NCBI GenBank assembly: GCA_964519015.1
Contig: CAZFHZ010000005.1
Span: 10,741 to 74,740, forward strand
DNA from: CAZFHZ01 sp964519015
Lineage (GTDB): Bacteria > Blakebacterota > Blakebacteria > Blakebacterales > CAYUVJ01
DNA: 64,000 nt
Direction: 5' to 3'
Of the stretch, positions 8,927 through 18,499 are shown in pieces. The position numbers were made by a program, and so were the translations under genes. The notes beneath the pieces are model-generated. The model did no database searches. It worked only from the letters and a program-made list of their open reading frames with translations, and had not been told where the DNA came from. Numbering within the stretch: the first letter of the stretch is position 1; every line of letters starts with the position of its first letter.

Positions 8927-11404
8927 ATGATCCAGGATGAGAACCACTCCGCCGTGACCGGGTCCACCTCGTGCTGGTCTATCCGACCGACCTCAACGCT
9001 GATCCTCCTCGTCCTTGCCATCTTTCCTCTCTTCTCCGCGGCACCGCCGGTTGCCGCCCAGCAGGTCCGCCGGCTCGAGGGGCGGGTGATCGAAGCGGGC
9101 ACCGGGCAGCCGATGCCGGCCACCAACATCGTGGTGCTCGAGACCAACCGCGGGACCATCTCGAACGCCGACGGCGCCTGGCTCCTCCTGCTCCCCGAGG
9201 GCCCGGCCACTCTGGTCTTCAGCTTCGTCGGCTACCGCTCCGACACCCTGCAGGTGGCCTCCTTCGGCGACGTCCACCACGACGCGGTGCTCGAACGGGT
9301 CGTGCTCGAGAACCCGCCCATCACCGTGTACGGCGCCGATCCGGCCCGGGCCATCCTGCGCCGGGCGATCGCCGTCAAGGATTCCCTGCGGAGCGGGCTG
9401 GAGAGCTACATCTTCGAGGCCTACACCCGCGGGACGATCACCCGCGAGGACTCCATCGCCGGTATCACCGAGAGCTTCACTACCGGCTACTGGCGTCTGG
9501 GCAAACCGATGCGGGAGGAGATCCGCCAGCGGCGCACCACCGAGAACCTGCCCGACGTGACCGGCATCCAGGGCGTGCTCGGTTTCCAGGATTTCGCAGC
9601 CGACGATATCGAGGTGGCCGGCAACCGGTATATCGGGCCGCTCAACCCGGACGCCCTCAAGTGGTACGACCCGGTCCTGGTCGAGACCGAATGGCAGAAC
9701 GGGCTGGCCGTCTACCGGATCGCCCTGGAGCCGGTCAGCCGGCTCGTCCCCCTGCTGAGGGGGGAGGTGCGCATCGCCGACGGTTCCTGGGCCCTGGTGG
9801 GGGTGGACCTGATCCCGGCCGAGGTCATCCCCATCCCCTTCGTGCGCGACCTGCGCATGCACTGGCGGCAGAGCTTCCGGCTCCACCAGGATTACTGGCT
9901 CCCCGCCGAGCTGCGGCTGGAAGGGGGGATGACCATCGAGATCGGGCCGATCTCGATTCCCCGCATGGGCATCCGGCAGACCAGCGTGATTTACGACTAC
10001 CAGGTCAACGCCGCCATCCCCGACTCGATCTTCGGGCGGAGCGACGCGGTGGTTGCCCTGCCCGAGGCGGCCAGCGTCGACTCGCTCTACTGGCGGACCA
10101 ACGCCTTCCTGCCGCTCACTCATGAGGAGGAACGCTCCTACACCCGGCTCGACAGCACCCAGACCCTGGAACGGCAGTTCGCCCCGCGCGGATTCGGGAT
10201 GACCTTCAGTGGCGACGAGGACAGCCTCTCGATCGGACTGGGGGCACGGGCAGGACCGCTCGGCCGGGCGTTCGGCCAGCTTCTGCCCGGGCTTGACTTC
10301 TGGTACGACCGGGTGGAGGGGGCCCACCTGGGCTACCGGCTCGAGTTGACCCCCTTCGACGGCCCGCTCACCCTGCGCGCCCGCGGAGGGCAGGGGCTCT
10401 CCGCCCGACTCTGGTCGTGGGAGGCTTCGGCCCGGCTGCGTCTGCGCAAGGCAGGACTTCCCGGACCGCGGGGGGGCGGCCGGATCGGGCTCACCCTGGA
10501 GGCCGCCCTCTACGACCGGGTGGCCTCCTCCCCCGACGCCGGCTTCTACCCGAGCCTGCTCAACTCCCTGATGACGCTGCTCCTGAAAGAAGACTACCCC
10601 GACTACCACCGCGCCCACGGCGGACGGCTCGGTCTGGTGATGGGCCGCGAGATCGGGAGCCGTCTGGAACTGTACGGGGTTCGCGAGCGGCACGCCGCGT
10701 TGCCGGTGGTCACGAACTGGAGTCTGGCCCGGAACGACCGCCTCTCCCGTTCCAATCCGCTGGCCGAGGCGGGGGAGGTGGACCGGTACGGGGCGGTCCT
10801 CACCCTGGGACGCCCCGAGAGCGAGGCGGGGGTGATGACCGGGCGCGGGCTGCGGTTGTGGGCGGAGCGGGGGAGCGGTGAGCTGGATGGCGCCCGGCGG
10901 GAATGGACCCGGGTGGACGGGGTGCTCTCCTTCGCCGTGCCCACCCTCTCGGCGCGCTGGTTCTTCCCCCCGCAACTGGTGGTGCGCCTGGCCGGGAGCT
11001 GGAGCGAGGGCCCCCTGCCGGTCCAGCTCTGGGGTGCGCCCGAGACCTCGCTCGGACTCTACGGCCCGCTGGGGACGCTCCGGGCGGCCGATCCGCGCGA
11101 GCTGGCCGGGACCCGCTGGGTGGCGGCGACCGCCGAACACAACTTCCGCAACCTGCTCTTCCGGATGGTCGGTCTGGACGGGTTGGCCGACCGGGGCCTC
11201 GACATCCTGGTGCACGGAGGGGTGGCCGGCGCGCGTCGCCAGCTACCCGACGGGACGAGGCTGCGGGTGCCGGCCGAGGGCGTGTATGCGGAAGCGGGTG
11301 TCGGCATCGGACGGCTCTGGGATATCTTCCGGCTCGACCTCACGCACCAGTTGACGGGCACCCGCCGCTGGGTCCTCACGCTGGCGCTGACCACCTTCTA
11401 CTGA
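8927..11404 (+). CDS. DUF5686 / carboxypeptidase-regulatory-like outer-membrane protein
   Basis: The protein has about 825 residues from ATG 8927, followed by a signal peptide ending at PPVAAQQ. Residues about 50-140 are a carboxypeptidase-D regulatory-like beta-sandwich (RVIEAGTGQPMPATNI, then FSFVGYRSDTLQV). The rest matches the DUF5686 pattern of FCB bacteria: long beta-rich segments probably forming a periplasmic domain plus a barrel, ending in an aromatic residue (LALTTFY). The function of this family is unknown. A TATTCT box lies 7 bp before the ATG and there is no Shine-Dalgarno, so the mRNA may be leaderless; GTG 8891 is an alternative start. The next gene starts 8 bp downstream. Confidence 0.8.
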   Translation: MIQDENHSAVTGSTSCWSIRPTSTLILLVLAIFPLFSAAPPVAAQQVRRLEGRVIEAGTGQPMPATNIVVLETNRGTISNADGAWLLLLPEGPATLVFSFVGYRSDTLQVASFGDVHHDAVLERVVLENPPITVYGADPARAILRRAIAVKDSLRSGLESYIFEAYTRGTITREDSIAGITESFTTGYWRLGKPMREEIRQRRTTENLPDVTGIQGVLGFQDFAADDIEVAGNRYIGPLNPDALKWYDPVLVETEWQNGLAVYRIALEPVSRLVPLLRGEVRIADGSWALVGVDLIPAEVIPIPFVRDLRMHWRQSFRLHQDYWLPAELRLEGGMTIEIGPISIPRMGIRQTSVIYDYQVNAAIPDSIFGRSDAVVALPEAASVDSLYWRTNAFLPLTHEEERSYTRLDSTQTLERQFAPRGFGMTFSGDEDSLSIGLGARAGPLGRAFGQLLPGLDFWYDRVEGAHLGYRLELTPFDGPLTLRARGGQGLSARLWSWEASARLRLRKAGLPGPRGGGRIGLTLEAALYDRVASSPDAGFYPSLLNSLMTLLLKEDYPDYHRAHGGRLGLVMGREIGSRLELYGVRERHAALPVVTNWSLARNDRLSRSNPLAEAGEVDRYGAVLTLGRPESEAGVMTGRGLRLWAERGSGELDGARREWTRVDGVLSFAVPTLSARWFFPPQLVVRLAGSWSEGPLPVQLWGAPETSLGLYGPLGTLRAADPRELAGTRWVAATAEHNFRNLLFRMVGLDGLADRGLDILVHGGVAGARRQLPDGTRLRVPAEGVYAEAGVGIGRLWDIFRLDLTHQLTGTRRWVLTLALTTFY

Positions 11405-11412
11405 TCGGACCG

Positions 11413-14400
11413 ATGGCTGTGACCGGCGACAACGGCGCCGCCTCCGAAGGACTGCGCGACCTGCAGGCCGACCTGGAACGGGAACTGGAGGGGGAGGTCC
11501 GCTTCGACCGCTGGACCCGCCACCTCTACAGCACCGACGCCAGCATCTACCGGATCCTCCCCCTGGGAGTGGTCTTCCCGCGCAGCGAGGAGGATGTCAG
11601 CCGGACCATCCGGCTCTGCGCCGCCCGCGGACTGCCCGTGCTGCCGCGAGGAGACGGTTCCTCACTGGCCGGCCAGACGGTGGGCGAGGCGGTGGTGATC
11701 GATTTCAGCCGGCACCTGGACGGTGTGGTCGGGATCGACCCGGAGGGGCGGGGGGTGATCACCCAACCGGGCATCAGCCTGGCCCGGCTGGAGCGTCGGA
11801 TCGCTCCCTTCGGTCTGATGTTCGGTCCTGACCCGGCCAGCGCGGACCACGCCACGATCGGGGGGGTGGTGGGCAACAACAGCACCGGGGCGCACTCGAT
11901 CCTCTACGGTATGGCCCGCGACCATGTGCGCCGGGTGCGGGTCGTGCTGGCCGACGGCACCCCGGCGCTCTTCGAAAAGGCCCCCTGGCTCGAGGCGCGC
12001 CGGCGGGCCGGTCTGCCGGCGGAGGCCGGTTCCGACTCCTCGAGCGGCGGTCTGCGTGCGGTCCCTCCTCCTCCTGACCTGGAGACGGCGGTCTGGCGCG
12101 AGGCGGTGCGGATCGCCGAGACCGGTTCGGAAGCGGTGCGCCGGGCCTTCCCCCGCACCTTCCGGCGAGTGGGGGGCTACAACCTCGACCTGCTCCGACC
12201 GGGGGAACCGGTCGACCTGGCCGGGCTGGTGGTCGGGAGCGAAGGGACCCTCTGCGCGGTGACCGAGGTGGAACTGGGACTGGTCCCGCGTCCGGCGGCC
12301 ACCAGCCTGGCGGTGCTCGCCTTCGACGATCTGCTCGATGCCCTCGGGACCGTCCCCGCCCTGCTGGCCGAAGAGCCGACCGCCATCGAACTGATGGATG
12401 CCATGCTGCTCGGACTCTGCCGCCGCGCGCCCGCCTGGGCCCGTCGGCTCACCTTCGCCGACGAGTCGACCCAGGTGGTCCTGGCCGTGGAGGTCTACGG
12501 GGAGGAAGCGGAGACGGCCGGACGGGAGATGCACCTGGAGCGGCTGGTGCGGGCGGCGCGCGCCGCCGCCACCGGTCCCATGGGGGTGCGCATCCTCCAC
12601 GACCAGGCACAGCAGGAGAACGTCTGGGAGGTGCGCAAGGCGGGGCTGGGCCTGCTGATGAGCCGCCGGGGAGACCACAAGCCGATCCCCTTCATCGAGG
12701 ACACCGCGGTTCCCCCCGAGCACCTGCGCGACTACATCGCCGAAGTGCTGCGGCTGTTGCACGAGCATGACACGCCGGCGGCCTTCTACGCCCACGCCTC
12801 GGCCGGCTGCCTGCACATCCGGCCGCTCATCAACACCAAGGAGGCCGCCGACATCGCCCGGATGGAAGCGCTCTCCCACGGGACCGCCGAGCTGGTCCGG
12901 CGTTTCGGCGGGGCGATGTCGGGAGAACACGGCGACGGCCTGTCCCGCAGCGCCCTCAACCCGTTCATCCACGGGGAGGAGGTGCAGCGACTCTTCGAGC
13001 GGCTCAAGGACGCCTTCGACCCGGCCGGGATCATGAACCCGGGCAAGATCGTGCGGGCGCCGGCCATGACCGCCTCGCTCCGTTTCGGGCCCGATTACCG
13101 GACCGAGCCGGTGACCACCTTCTTCGACTTCACCGCCGACGGTGGATTTGCCCGGGCGGTCGAGATGTGCAACGGGGCGGGGGTCTGCCGGAAGATGGAC
13201 ACCGGCACGATGTGCCCCTCTTTCATGGCCACCCGCGACGAGGAGCATTCCACCCGGGGCCGCGCCAACGCCCTGCGGGAGATCCTCTCGGGAGTGGTCC
13301 CCTCCTCCGGGCTGACCGACGACCGCCTGCTGGCCACCCTCGACCTCTGCCTGCAGTGCAAGGCGTGCCGGTCGGAGTGCCCCAGCCAGGTGGACATGAC
13401 CCGGCTGAAGTCGGAGCTGCTGGCCCAGCGCTTCGAGCGCCTGGGTGTGCCGCTGCGGGCGCACTTCTTCGGGGGGATCGCGCGGCTCGGGCGGCTGGCC
13501 TCCGACCTGGCCCCGATCAGCAACCGGCTGGCCGCCCTGCCGGTGGTCCGCCGGCTCCTGGAGCGCTGGGTCGGCATCGACCGCCGACGTAGTCTCCCGA
13601 CCTTCCATTTCCGCACCCTGAAGCGGCGGATGGAGGCCGACGCGCGGGTGCGGGAACGCCTGGGGGAGGGGCCGGGCTGGTGCGACGTCTGGCTGTTGGC
13701 CGACCCCTTCACCGACCGGAACGACCCGCAGGTCGGGATGGCCGCGGTGCGGCTGCTGCGGGCGGCGGGCGCCCGGGTGCGGTTGCTCCCCCTGCCGGGC
13801 GGGAGCGAAGGACGGGCCGAGCTCTCGCGCGGCCTGCTTCCCCGGGCCCGGCAGCTGGCCGAAGAGAACGTGCGCCGCTGGATCTGGCTGGTGGAGGGGG
13901 GAGATGTGATCATCGGGGTAGAACCCTCCTCCCTGCTGACCCTGCGGGACGAATACCCGGCCCTGGTACCGGGGGAAGCCTCCCAGCGGGTGGCCGCCGC
14001 CTCCTTCCTGGTGGAGGAGTGGCTGGTACGCCACGCCGCCCGGGTCCGCCCGCTCCTCCGGTTCCGGCCGCCGGCCACCGAGGAGGAGCGCCACCTGCTC
14101 GTGCACGGGCACTGCCACCAGAAGGCACTGGCCGGCGAAGAGGCGCTGCAGGAAGTGCTGGGTTGGCTGCCCGGGACGCACACGGAACTGCTGGACGCGG
14201 GCTGCTGCGGTATGGCAGGCTCCTTCGGATACGAGCAGGAACACTACGAGCTCTCGATGGCGATCGGCGGCCAGCGACTCTTCCCGGCGGTGGCGGCGTT
14301 GGAGGGGGGCGGCACCGTCGTGGCGCCGGGCACCTCGTGCCGTCATCAGATCCTGGACGGTACGGGACGTCGGGCCCGGCATCCCGTGGAGGTGCTCACC

Positions 14401-14424
14401 GCCCGTCTGGAGACAGGCATTTGA
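11413..14424 (+). CDS. Fused FAD-linked oxidase / Fe-S oxidoreductase (GlcD-GlcF, D-lactate dehydrogenase-like)
   Basis: The protein has 1003 residues. Residues about 40-260 are an FAD-binding PCMH-type domain (PVLPRGDGSSLAGQT, then GGVVGNNSTGAHSILYG). Residues about 270-550 are the FAD-oxidase C-terminal domain, including SGEHGDGLSRS and DPAGIMNPGK. Residues about 590-680 carry two Fe-S Cys clusters (CNGAGVCRKMDTGTMCPSF and CLQCKACRSECPSQ). The C-terminus carries two CCG-type motifs (HGHCHQKALAG, DAGCCGMAGSFG). It would oxidise a 2-hydroxy acid such as glycolate or D-lactate and pass electrons to the membrane; the exact substrate is not decidable. Most bacteria split these into two genes, although YdiJ-type fusions are known. 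Confidence 0.9.
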   Translation: MAVTGDNGAASEGLRDLQADLERELEGEVRFDRWTRHLYSTDASIYRILPLGVVFPRSEEDVSRTIRLCAARGLPVLPRGDGSSLAGQTVGEAVVIDFSRHLDGVVGIDPEGRGVITQPGISLARLERRIAPFGLMFGPDPASADHATIGGVVGNNSTGAHSILYGMARDHVRRVRVVLADGTPALFEKAPWLEARRRAGLPAEAGSDSSSGGLRAVPPPPDLETAVWREAVRIAETGSEAVRRAFPRTFRRVGGYNLDLLRPGEPVDLAGLVVGSEGTLCAVTEVELGLVPRPAATSLAVLAFDDLLDALGTVPALLAEEPTAIELMDAMLLGLCRRAPAWARRLTFADESTQVVLAVEVYGEEAETAGREMHLERLVRAARAAATGPMGVRILHDQAQQENVWEVRKAGLGLLMSRRGDHKPIPFIEDTAVPPEHLRDYIAEVLRLLHEHDTPAAFYAHASAGCLHIRPLINTKEAADIARMEALSHGTAELVRRFGGAMSGEHGDGLSRSALNPFIHGEEVQRLFERLKDAFDPAGIMNPGKIVRAPAMTASLRFGPDYRTEPVTTFFDFTADGGFARAVEMCNGAGVCRKMDTGTMCPSFMATRDEEHSTRGRANALREILSGVVPSSGLTDDRLLATLDLCLQCKACRSECPSQVDMTRLKSELLAQRFERLGVPLRAHFFGGIARLGRLASDLAPISNRLAALPVVRRLLERWVGIDRRRSLPTFHFRTLKRRMEADARVRERLGEGPGWCDVWLLADPFTDRNDPQVGMAAVRLLRAAGARVRLLPLPGGSEGRAELSRGLLPRARQLAEENVRRWIWLVEGGDVIIGVEPSSLLTLRDEYPALVPGEASQRVAAASFLVEEWLVRHAARVRPLLRFRPPATEEERHLLVHGHCHQKALAGEEALQEVLGWLPGTHTELLDAGCCGMAGSFGYEQEHYELSMAIGGQRLFPAVAALEGGGTVVAPGTSCRHQILDGTGRRARHPVEVLTARLETGI

Positions 14425-14429
14425 ACGTG

Positions 14430-15584
14430 ATGATCTCCCGATCCCGGTTGTGGCCGGTGCTGCTGCTGGTCGTGCTGGCGGCCGGTGCTCCCCGGGGTGT
14501 TCCCCCAGTTCGGGCCCAGGCCAGTCCCCCGACCGTGTACGCGGTGGCCACGCTCGCCCCGGCGGAGGTGGCGGTGCCGCGGGTCGTGCTGGTGGAGGGG
14601 CGGCTCCACGCCCTGCTCGTCGAACTGGGGACCGGTACCCCCCTGGCCGGTCTGGGTACGCGTATCGGCGCCCCGCCGGAGGAACTGGCCCGGCTCCTGC
14701 GACTGGCTGAAGAGGAGCATCTGGGGCGGCTGGGTGCCGAGGGGAGCTGGCAGCCGCTCGCCCCCGCGCTCGATGGGATCGCCTTCGGTCAGCTCGAGGA
14801 AGCCGTCGCTCCCCTGGCGGAGGCCATCGCCGACACACTGGAGGCGGACTGGGCGGCGCTCGCCGGGCGCCTCGCGGCGCTCCCGCTGGCCGGACGGATC
14901 GATCCGGAGCGCTCCGGGTTCGGTCTGGTCGGGGCGTGGATCCTGGGTACCCTGCAGGCCGACCTCTTCTGGCGCGCCGGGATGGCGCCGGACGAGCGGG
15001 CTTACGCCTTCCGGGTCTTCCGGGTGAGTCCCCAGGGAGCCCCCCGCGGGTTGCGGCGCTACGACCTCGGCGGCGGCTGGACGCTCGCCGACTGGGGACC
15101 CGATACGACCCGGGTCGGCCTGGGTCGCCTGCTGGACGGCACCGATCCGCTGGCCGCCGCCCTGGGTGCGCCCGGTGAGGAGGGACGGGTGGTGCGTGAA
15201 CTGGTTGAGGCCTACCGTCTCTGGTACCTGCTCGAGGTCGAACCGGACCCACCCACCCGCCGGCTCTTCGATTCTCTCGGTCTGGCTTCGCCCGAAGAGG
15301 GTCCCTCGGTGCCCCTGCTCTCGACCCGCGACCTCGAGGCCATGGGCGCCATCGCCCGCGACCTGGGCGCTTCGCTCTGGCCGCTGCTGGGCACCCACCT
15401 GGCGTCCATCGGGGAACTCGCGGCCCGACTCGGTTACGGGGAAGAGGGACGGTTGGGGGAGTTCATCCTCTGGAGCTGGGAGCTGGCGGCCGAACGCGCC
15501 GTGGAACTGCTGGCCCGGCGCGGTGTACTCTCCCCGCCCGGCGAGGAGCGTGCGCAGGTACTGCTGATACCGGAGCATCGCTGA
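14430..15584 (+). CDS. Hypothetical secreted protein
   Basis: The protein has about 384 residues and I do not recognise the family. The N-terminus is a clear Sec signal peptide (LWPVLLLVVLAAGAP, probable cut after VRAQA). The mature part is rich in Leu, Ala, Glu and Arg and appears mostly helical, with no cysteine cluster, no membrane segment and no obvious catalytic motif. It follows the fused oxidase by only 5 bp (a GTG 3 bp earlier is an alternative start) and precedes the M24 peptidase by 31 bp, so these genes are probably co-transcribed. Confidence 0.65.
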   Translation: MISRSRLWPVLLLVVLAAGAPRGVPPVRAQASPPTVYAVATLAPAEVAVPRVVLVEGRLHALLVELGTGTPLAGLGTRIGAPPEELARLLRLAEEEHLGRLGAEGSWQPLAPALDGIAFGQLEEAVAPLAEAIADTLEADWAALAGRLAALPLAGRIDPERSGFGLVGAWILGTLQADLFWRAGMAPDERAYAFRVFRVSPQGAPRGLRRYDLGGGWTLADWGPDTTRVGLGRLLDGTDPLAAALGAPGEEGRVVRELVEAYRLWYLLEVEPDPPTRRLFDSLGLASPEEGPSVPLLSTRDLEAMGAIARDLGASLWPLLGTHLASIGELAARLGYGEEGRLGEFILWSWELAAERAVELLARRGVLSPPGEERAQVLLIPEHR

Positions 15585-15615
15585 GCGCCCCGGGAGGAGG
15601 AGAGGAGACCGTGCC

Positions 15616-16899
15616 ATGAGTCATGACCGTCGACATTTCCTGACCACCTCGTTGCCCTTGGCGGGGGCCGCCGTGCTCGGCGGGCCGACCGTCGCCGGGG
15701 CCGCCGGTGCGCCCCTCCCGCAGGAGGAAGTCCCGGCCCCCATCGCCGCTCTGACCAGCCTGCGCGACCAGGAGCCCCCCGGCATCACCGACACCGAACG
15801 GGCCGCCCGCCTCGAGCAGGCACAGGCGCTGATGGCCGGCGCCGGCCTGGACGCCGTCCTGCTGCTGGGCGGAACGGGGATGCGCTACTTCACCGATGTG
15901 GACTGGGGCCGGAGTGAGCGTGTCTTTGCCCTCCTCGTCCCGCGGCAGGGGGAGATCGCCTGGGTCTGCCCCGCCTTCGAACGCGACCGGGCCATGGAAC
16001 GGATCCGTCGGGGAGAGATGCGCACCTGGGAGGAGGATGAGAGTCCCTATGCGCTCATCGCTCGTTTGCTGGCCGACCGTGGGATCGCTGCCGGCCGGAT
16101 CGGTCTGGAGGAGACGGTCTACTATCACGTGGGGGCCGGTCTGGGCCGGGATGCCCCGGCCCTCACGGTGACCAGCGCCGACCCGGTGACCATCGGGTGC
16201 CGGGCCATCAAGAGCCCGGCCGAGATCGCGCTGATGCGCTTCGCCAACCAGGTCACCATCCGCGCCTACCAGGCGGCCTGGGAGTCGCTCCGGGAGGGGA
16301 TAATCCAGGAGCAGTTCGCAACCTGGATCACCGAGGCCTTCCGCCGGCTCGGCTACAGCGGCGGCGCCCTGGTGCTCTTCGGCGCCAACTCCGCCTTCCC
16401 CCACGGGACCGCCCGCTCGGAGACCCTGCGGGAGGGGATGGTGCTGCTCTACGACGGGGGCACCACGGTTGGGGGGTACCGGTCGGACATCACCCGCTCC
16501 GGTGTGCTCGGAGAGGTCAGCGTGGAGCAGCGCCGGGTCTGGGCTCTGGTCAAGGAGGCGCAGACGGCTGCGCTTCGGGCCGCGGGGCCCGGGGTGCCGG
16601 CGGGGGAGGTAGACCGGGCGGCCCGCGAGGTGATCGATCGCGGCGGCTTCGGACCGGGTTACCGCTTCTTCACCCACCGGGTGGGGCACGGCATCGGCAT
16701 GGACGGGCACGAATGGCACTACCTGGTGCGGGGCAATCCCGTGCCGCTCGAGACCGGGATGACCTTCAGCGACGAACCGGGGATCTACATCCCCGGCTCG
16801 TTCGGGATCCGGCTGGAGGACATCATGGTCATCACCGACCAGGGGGCGGAACTGCTCACCCCGCAGGCCGGAGGGCCCACCTTCCCATTCGGGATCTGA
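15616..16899 (+). CDS. M24 family metallopeptidase (Xaa-Pro aminopeptidase-like), Tat-type exported
   Basis: The protein has 427 residues. The N-terminus has a twin-arginine motif (DRRHFLTTS) followed by an alanine/glycine-rich segment, so export by Tat is likely. The C-terminal 'pita-bread' domain shows the five metal ligands: two Asp in LLYDGGTTVGGYRSDITRSG, His in HRVGHGIGMDGHE, Glu in FSDEPGIYIPG and Glu in IRLEDIMVI. The N-terminal domain (about residues 55-195) is creatinase-like. It would remove N-terminal residues next to proline from periplasmic peptides. A strong GGAGGAGGAGAGGAG precedes the ATG. A hairpin (16921-16941) probably ends transcription after it. Confidence 0.9.
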   Translation: MSHDRRHFLTTSLPLAGAAVLGGPTVAGAAGAPLPQEEVPAPIAALTSLRDQEPPGITDTERAARLEQAQALMAGAGLDAVLLLGGTGMRYFTDVDWGRSERVFALLVPRQGEIAWVCPAFERDRAMERIRRGEMRTWEEDESPYALIARLLADRGIAAGRIGLEETVYYHVGAGLGRDAPALTVTSADPVTIGCRAIKSPAEIALMRFANQVTIRAYQAAWESLREGIIQEQFATWITEAFRRLGYSGGALVLFGANSAFPHGTARSETLREGMVLLYDGGTTVGGYRSDITRSGVLGEVSVEQRRVWALVKEAQTAALRAAGPGVPAGEVDRAAREVIDRGGFGPGYRFFTHRVGHGIGMDGHEWHYLVRGNPVPLETGMTFSDEPGIYIPGSFGIRLEDIMVITDQGAELLTPQAGGPTFPFGI

Positions 16900-16920
16900 G
16901 CGGGCGGGTCGGCTCGGCAG

Positions 16921-16941
16921 GGAAGGGCCGGAGCCCCTTCC
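16921..16941. terminator. Bidirectional hairpin between convergent genes
   Basis: A 7-bp perfect stem (GGAAGGG/CCCTTCC) with a 7-base loop sits between the stops of the M24 peptidase and the LiaF-like gene. Placement between convergent genes supports a shared terminator, though U tracts are poor. Confidence 0.55.
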
Positions 16942-16944
16942 ACA

Positions 16945-17523
16945 TCAGGCCACGGGCGGTCCGGCCGGTCCGACCGGTCCGGTCGGCTCGGCCGGTGCGG
17001 GGGGGCGGACACGCCGCCGCCGGAGCAGCCAGACCCCCCAGAGGATGATGAGGACCGGCCACCAGTCGGCCAGGAAGCTCCACCAGAGCCAGTCGAAGAT
17101 ATCCTCGAACCAGCGGGTCTGCCAGACGGCGATGATGACCAGGATCCCCCCCGGCCAGAGCGGCCAACTGCTGCTCTGGTGCCAGGTGAAGCGGTCCACC
17201 AGGTAGATGGCCACGAAGGAGAATCCGATCCAGAGCAGGGTCCAGTCGGCGTCGAAGTACCAGGGGCGGAACCCTTCCAGGACCGAGGCCAGACCCAGAC
17301 CGAGCAGGATGCAGGCGGGGATGAGCAGTCCGTAGTTGCGGCTCTCGAAGTACCAGGCGAGGAAAGCCCCGCCGACCGCCAGCAGGACCCAGCTCCCGGT
17401 GATCTGGAAGATGTTGATGAGCAGCAGGACGACACCCAGCAGGATGAGAAACCAGCCGACGAAGCCGCCGCGGCGGTGGCCGGTGTCGTGGTGACCGCCC
17501 ATCGCGTGTTCGTGCTCGGACAT
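16945..17523 (-). CDS. LiaF/LiaI-like multi-helix membrane protein (DUF5668 type)
   Basis: The protein has 192 residues from ATG 17523, which has GGGAGG 5 bp upstream. A histidine-rich N-terminus (HEHAMGGHHDTGHRRGG) precedes paired membrane helices typical of the LiaI-LiaF transmembrane region: GGFVGWFLILLGVVLLLINI, then ILLGLGLASVLEG, then the tryptophan-rich WSFLADWWPVLIILWGVWLL. A short Pro/Gly-rich tail follows. Such proteins are linked to envelope stress sensing. The histidines might bind metal, but this is speculation. It is divergent from hpnC with 94 bp between them. Confidence 0.7.
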   Translation of the reverse strand: MSEHEHAMGGHHDTGHRRGGFVGWFLILLGVVLLLINIFQITGSWVLLAVGGAFLAWYFESRNYGLLIPACILLGLGLASVLEGFRPWYFDADWTLLWIGFSFVAIYLVDRFTWHQSSSWPLWPGGILVIIAVWQTRWFEDIFDWLWWSFLADWWPVLIILWGVWLLRRRRVRPPAPAEPTGPVGPAGPPVA

Positions 17524-17617
17524 GGACCGCCTCCCGGAACATGGACAGGACGCTACATGGAGTATATACCGTATCACCGGGCTACGGGTTGCGCGAGGAC
17601 CGACTCGAGGACAAGGT

Positions 17618-18499
17618 ATGGATCCGGGCACGACCGACATCGAACGGGCCTATGCGGAGTGTGAAGCCCTCACCCGCCGCCACTATGAGAACTTCACGAT
17701 CGCGTCCTTCCTGCTCCCCCGCCGGCTGCGCCGGGACCTCTATGCCCTCTATGCCTTCGCGCGCGGCGTGGACGATCTGGGGGATGAGAGAAGTGGTGAC
17801 CGCCTGGCCCTGCTCGACGACTGGGAGGCGCAGCTGCGGGCGGTCTTCGGCCAGGGGGCCGTACCGCCGGGTCCGCGGCCGGCCGCCTTCGTCGCCCTGG
17901 AGCGTACGGTGGCCGATCGCCACCTGCCGCTCGAACCCTTCCTGCGACTCATCGAGGCCAACCGGCGCGACCAGGAGGTCCACCGCTACCCCGACTTCGA
18001 GGGATTGCTCGAGTACTGCACCTTCTCGGCCGACCCGGTCGGGCGGCTGGTGCTGGCCCTCTTCGGCTACTCCGACCCGGACCTCTACCCGATGAGCGAC
18101 GCGACCTGCACGGCGCTGCAGCTGACCAACTTCTGGCAGGACGTGGGCCGGGACTACGCACGGGGACGGATCTACCTGCCGCAGGAGGACCTGGCCGCCT
18201 TCGGGGTCGCCGAGGAGGAACTCGGGCACACCCCGGCCTCCGAGTCCTTCCGGCGGATGCTCCTCTTCCAGCTCGCGCGCACCCGCCCGTTCTTCGAGCG
18301 GGGGCGGCCGCTGGCCGGTCGTCTGGCGGGTCACCTGCGGGTGGACGTGCGGCTCTTCACCCGGGGAGGGGAGGCGATACTGGACGCCATCGATCGGGCC
18401 GGCGGCGACGTACTGACCCGCCGTCCGGTGGTGGGGCGGACCCGCCGGGCCGCCCTCCTGTTGGGTGAGTGGATCCGTCACCTCCTGGGGGGCGGGTGA
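17618..18499 (+). CDS. hpnC: Squalene/phytoene synthase family protein HpnC
   Basis: The protein has 293 residues. It carries the squalene/phytoene synthase fold with the first aspartate-rich motif as VDDLGDE in LYAFARGVDDLGDERSG and the second region in TNFWQDVGRDYARGRIYLPQEDL. In the HpnCDE route farnesyl diphosphate is condensed to presqualene diphosphate (HpnD), converted to hydroxysqualene (HpnC) and reduced to squalene (HpnE). The ATG at 17618 is chosen because GAGGACAAGG precedes it. Its stop overlaps the hpnD start. No squalene-hopene cyclase is in the window, but hopanoid synthesis is the usual use. Confidence 0.9.
   Translation: MDPGTTDIERAYAECEALTRRHYENFTIASFLLPRRLRRDLYALYAFARGVDDLGDERSGDRLALLDDWEAQLRAVFGQGAVPPGPRPAAFVALERTVADRHLPLEPFLRLIEANRRDQEVHRYPDFEGLLEYCTFSADPVGRLVLALFGYSDPDLYPMSDATCTALQLTNFWQDVGRDYARGRIYLPQEDLAAFGVAEEELGHTPASESFRRMLLFQLARTRPFFERGRPLAGRLAGHLRVDVRLFTRGGEAILDAIDRAGGDVLTRRPVVGRTRRAALLLGEWIRHLLGGG

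Noticed and set aside
11662..15252. Open 1196-codon minus-strand frame opposite the fused oxidase and secreted gene
   Set aside because: Arg/Pro/Gly-rich shadow of plus-strand genes with clear domains.
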